Source: Burhinus oedicnemus
Taxonomy: Eukaryota; Chordata; Aves; Charadriiformes; Burhinidae
Assembly (NCBI GenBank): GCA_008921705.1
Contig: VFFE01007649.1
Span: forward strand, 464,674 to 528,673
Reading direction: 5' to 3'
DNA: 64,000 nucleotides
Shown one piece after another: positions 60,101 through 64,000 of the stretch. Position numbers and translations under genes: made by a program. Position 1 is the stretch's first letter, and each line of letters begins with the position of its first letter. A model generated the notes under the pieces. That model did not search any database. It was not told the origin of the DNA and worked only from the letters and a program-made list of their open reading frames with translations.

Positions 60101-63030
60101 TTTTCAGTGTGGACAAAAAGCTGTTTTGAATCTTATCACCCAATTGGATACCCTAACCTTTACACTTAAAACGCACACATTTAAAGCATTCAAAGGTTTC
60201 TATTTTATTTTGAATCAAGAAATGAAAATAAATCATAAGAAGAATGCAATGATTATCTTCTGCTGTGTTCTATTCACAGATCTTGCAGCTTAAGGCAATG
60301 ATCTATATCAGCTTTACAGAGGATTACAGCAGTCACTTGATAGTTCATAAGACACCGGAAATTCAAGTGGTTGCTTATTTTCAACTTGTGACAAAAAAAG
60401 GCCCGGGGACCTGCTATTAATATCACTTTATTATTCATGTCACCGTTATTAGGCTGCCTTTAACAACATTCTAAGTGCCACAAGTACCACAAACTGGTAC
60501 TTGAACAGTTTGTATAATATGTACCTCCCTCAAAAATAAATCACTATCAAAACTTTCATATCCCCAGACACGTGACTGTATACCATTAGCAACATCTGTT
60601 TTCCTGCATGACATTTTTTAATATATTCGGAACTGTCTTATTATTCTTGACATCACCAGCATTTGATACCATGTGAAAGAGTTCAAAATGAGCGTCTGCA
60701 GGTGTAATTGCTAAATGAAATCTTGTCTGACTTTTCATTACCTCCTGGAAGAGCTACATTGTCTTTTTGCAATGGCTATCCTGCAGAAATAGTAGAATAT
60801 ACTTCTCAAGGGTATTTTGCAGACAGGAAGGCATTTTCTGCACAGAGTGTTTTTACATTATGGAATACCCTGATGATTTTGAAACCCTAATGTTATGTTA
60901 ATATATCTGACAATGTAAGACACTCTTGTGACCACATGAACATTAGTCGCAAACCTAGATATGTCTTATCATCTCATTTTTCCAGCTACTAAAGAATGCA
61001 GAGATAAATTGCCACACATTCCTTGCCCCAAGAACAGTGAACTGCAGGTGTCAAAGCACAAAAGACTAATTAGTCACCTTTCTCCACCTCAAGGTCAGAG
61101 GAACAGGTTTTTTATAGCTTGCATAAAGTGATCATTTATGCTCTCTTATGGTCAGAATGTCCCTCTCCATTTTCCCCCCCTGTACCATCAGTATGGGCAG
61201 CCACGAGGAAAATACTGCGGTACCAAAGTCCTATTTTTGCAAAGTGCTTTGGTCATCATCAGTCTTTGTATAATAATTTGTTTTCTTCATGGAGTCAATT
61301 GATCACACAGTCATCTTGGCCGTATTTTGTTAAGCGGGTAGTCTGCTATTGAAGTCTGTTTATCATCACATGCATTGTCATGTGTTTTGCATCTTTTTGA
61401 TGCATGTCAGGATTCTGCAACTTTGAAGGCTAAAACTATCTTGTATTTCTATGTGTTTAATGAGCGTGTCTGGTAAATGATTTTTCATCTTGATTCAAAC
61501 TCTCCTCTTATGATGTCTTTGCTACATTAATGTAGAAAATAAGTTCATCATCATTTCTAATGCAGTGTGATGTCTGTCCATTCACAGCTGTTTAAAATTT
61601 CACCCAGAGAATTTTTTTTCCTTTTTCCCAGTCAAAATTATTTTCTTTAAAGCATCCTGTAACAGTCACTTTTTGCACCTTTCAGTATTTTTCTAGCCAC
61701 AACTATTCGTCAAATAAAAAATTAATAATTTAACAATTTTAAAAGATCTCACTGTACTCCTGTAACTGATGACACACAACTACAATGCAGAAGCACATAC
61801 TCTTTTTTAAATGGATTAATTTTACCTGTGAAAGTAGGACAACTCTTCAAGCTTGGCCATGAGATTCAAATCAGATGGCCCACAACCATGTTATACTTTA
61901 AGAAGGGTAGATGGGATGGGTATGTTAGATTTTCAAGAGAGAAGGTGCCTCCTCTTGTGCTGTAGGAGCAAAGTTGTGACACACACTCCAGAAAGAGTTC
62001 TGATTTTTCTGGAATATGGTCAAATCTTATTAATGCAGTTCTCAAAAATGTCAGATTCACAATGGAGCAAACATTCCTTTTCATCTATGACATCTGTGAG
62101 GCACATAACAAAATAAATGTACTAGCTGGTGTCTTCATCACGCTTTTATTTTTGTTTTTATGCTGTTCTCTCTTCACTTATTCAGTCATACAAATAGAAT
62201 ATTTGCTCCCATCCAAACTACAGTATCCAAATCTAAAGCAGTTTAAAAGAAGAATCCAGTAACTTTGTAATTGAGCAAAGGGGAAAATATGAATTTCAGT
62301 TATGGGTCCATGTTAAATCAAGAAAAGAAAGAAAATTCAGACTGTGATTAAAGATGAGAGACTGGCTGTGAAACCAAGAATGTAAATAGCTTTTTTTCTA
62401 ATTATTACATTATATATTGCAGTTATAGCAAGATTTTGGGAATATAATTCATTCAGTGCATAGGAACACACATAAATGCAGTGTGCATCATGGACTAAGT
62501 AACAGCAACACTTCTGAATGAATTGCAGTTCTTTCCTTTTGCACATTGACTCTTACAATGCAAGTGAATTTCATTCTTTCTCTTTAAATATGGCTTTTTA
62601 GTGTGGCATTCTGAAAAGAGACAAAACTTAAACAAGCTCTTTTTTACTCAGGGTTGTGAGACAGAAAAGATTAGACTCAAAACACAGCTTTTATTATAGC
62701 CAAGCTACTTATTTTTCTGTAAAGTTCTATAAAAGCAGTATTGATCTATTGGGTTTTGGGGGTTTTGTTTGGTTGGGTAAGGTTTCTCTGCACTCTTCAC
62801 AGCAGTCTGTCACAGACCTGAGTTGCTGAATTAGTAGTTCGATCTATATATTGGTTAAATTTAAGCTGAGATTTTGCGTCTGGGAATGTAAATGAATCAG
62901 ATCAAATAATTGAGTGTATATTTCAAGCACTAAAACTATGTAACTGGCTACAGGTTTTTACCCAAAATGCAGAATAAGCACAGGCTGTGAGACATTACCT
63001 GTGTACTGACAGTGAGTTTGGAAGCCAGGA

Positions 63031-63077
63031 TTTCTGGAGTCTGTAGCTGCTCAGTGTTAAATCAGGGACTCCAGAAA
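63031..63077. repeat. Stem-loop, 11-bp perfect arms, 25-nt loop
   Basis: TTTCTGGAGTC at 63031-63041 pairs exactly with GACTCCAGAAA at 63067-63077. It lies in the GC-richer patch at 62995-63380. The stem is shorter than a normal pre-miRNA and does not extend well on either side. Confidence 0.8.
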
Positions 63078-64000
63078 CCCCAGGCAGGATGTTTGGCCAA
63101 GAGAGAGCTTCCTGCTCAGCCCTGGAGTGGGGAGAACCTGAAAATTCCAGACTCTTAATCTCATTCAAGGACGCTTAGGAAGACTAAGAGCCCTTGGGAC
63201 TTCCAAGCACCTCAGGGAGCCTCAAATGTTGCAAGAGGTCTATGGTCACCATGGCAGAGGAAGATTGCTTGGCAGGACTCCCTTGGAGCTTGAGAATCTG
63301 GATATCTTCAAGTCCGTGTGACCTATTTGAGAATACACAGAGGAAAAAGGAAGAATCTTTCTGGTCTAACCTGGTTTAACCAGGTGCCTGACAAGGAAAC
63401 AGCTGGCTTTGAAAAGACCAGCATCACCCAATGGAAGTCTGTACCAGCACATACTAGTACTTGGCCAGCAATTCATGTGGTATGGCCAAGTCCGGGTAAA
63501 AATTGCCTTCTTTTTGACTTATCATACAGATTGCATGCAAATAATACTTTGACATGCATTTTTTTTGAAACAAAGCCTGAAAAGCATGCTAATAAGAATA
63601 TTTTAAAAATATACGCATTGCATTGAACCAAAATCTTGTTCAATGTCCTGTCCCTCACAATCAAGAAGAGCAGATTCTTAAAGGGAAAAAATAAATAAGG
63701 CATTTATCCTCCAGCTTTCCCAATTCACCCACTTCATGTCACTAATAATTCTGTGGGGCCCCCATCACATCTGTTGTCAGTAGTCTCTTTCCAAACCTAT
63801 AGAAGCTACTGCATTTCTCTCAACACAATTCTTATCTTCTGATAAATATTTTTTCATGCTAATGTAAGTTCTTCAAGATAGGATGAATAGGACTGTAGGC
63901 ATCATGTAAGAATGTGTGTTCTAACCACGTTGCCTATTTTGTTCTTTCTTCTATTCCTGATCATGGTTAACATTCATTTTGCCTTTTTGCCTGCTGAAAG

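Larger units (their letters stand above)
50686..64000. other. AT-rich DNA, no gene recognised
   Basis: About 13 kb with no recognised interspersed repeat and only chance open frames (longest about 106 codons). Simple tracts: T21 at 53305-53325, (CA)n at 57093-57109, T-runs near 52449 and 56372. Structured sites at 54077-54102, 56637-56710 and 63031-63077 are listed separately. Segment 62995-63380 is noticeably GC-richer; within it an ATG at 63251 in good Kozak-type context (CACCATGG) opens a 43-codon frame with no recognised domain. Confidence 0.55.

Noticed and set aside
1..64000. CRISPR arrays, phage, bacterial defence or operon structures
   Set aside because: No spaced identical repeats, no dense coding, and CR1/LTR content shows vertebrate nuclear DNA.

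Overview
The window looks like bird nuclear DNA. It is AT-rich and carries CR1 LINE copies with the usual avian CR1 3' end (a short 8-bp microsatellite of the ATTCTRTG type, preceded by the conserved block that reads GGTTGGAAGGGACC when the element is on the minus strand). It also carries one LTR-type repeat built from degenerate CTGCAGCCCATGGAG units, which I know as an abundant avian ERVL-class LTR. I found no convincing host protein-coding exon, no rRNA or tRNA gene, no CRISPR array and no bacterial-type operon. The window is best read as intergenic or intronic sequence, a repeat-punctuated gene desert. Species cannot be assigned from the sequence alone.

Layout. 1-11784: unannotated AT-rich DNA with simple repeats and a 24-bp perfect AT palindrome. 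11785-12031: an old, eroded plus-strand CR1 reverse-transcriptase relic. 12032-18924: unannotated, with two perfect short hairpins near 15.7-15.9 kb and an (AAT)n tract. 18925-19398: 5'-truncated minus-strand CR1. 19399-22984: unannotated, including a GC-richer relic-like patch with an 18-bp palindrome. 22985-23695: partial ERVL-like LTR. 23696-32732: very AT-rich desert with no recognised interspersed repeat. 32733-34990: composite CR1 locus (locus A). 34991-41751: unannotated, with a 14-bp minisatellite. 41752-44945: the longest CR1 (locus B, about 3.2 kb of ORF2 and 3' end, minus strand). 44946-50111: unannotated. 50112-50685: third minus-strand CR1 of the same broad type. 50686-64000: unannotated, with several hairpins, a (CA)n tract and a GC-richer patch near 63 kb.

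The most informative object is CR1 locus A. Its block 33082-33760 matches 41932-42610 of locus B without an indel and with seven mismatches, while sequence on both sides is clearly more diverged. The left edge of that block is also an abrupt chimeric joint that duplicates about 168 bp of CR1 3' sequence. Locus A is further interrupted by a CR1 of another subfamily in the opposite orientation (34027-34596). Together these suggest ectopic gene conversion or template switching between CR1 copies about 8.85 kb apart, or else an assembly artefact. I see no new gene system here. The remaining findings are DNA-structure and repeat-history observations of modest weight.
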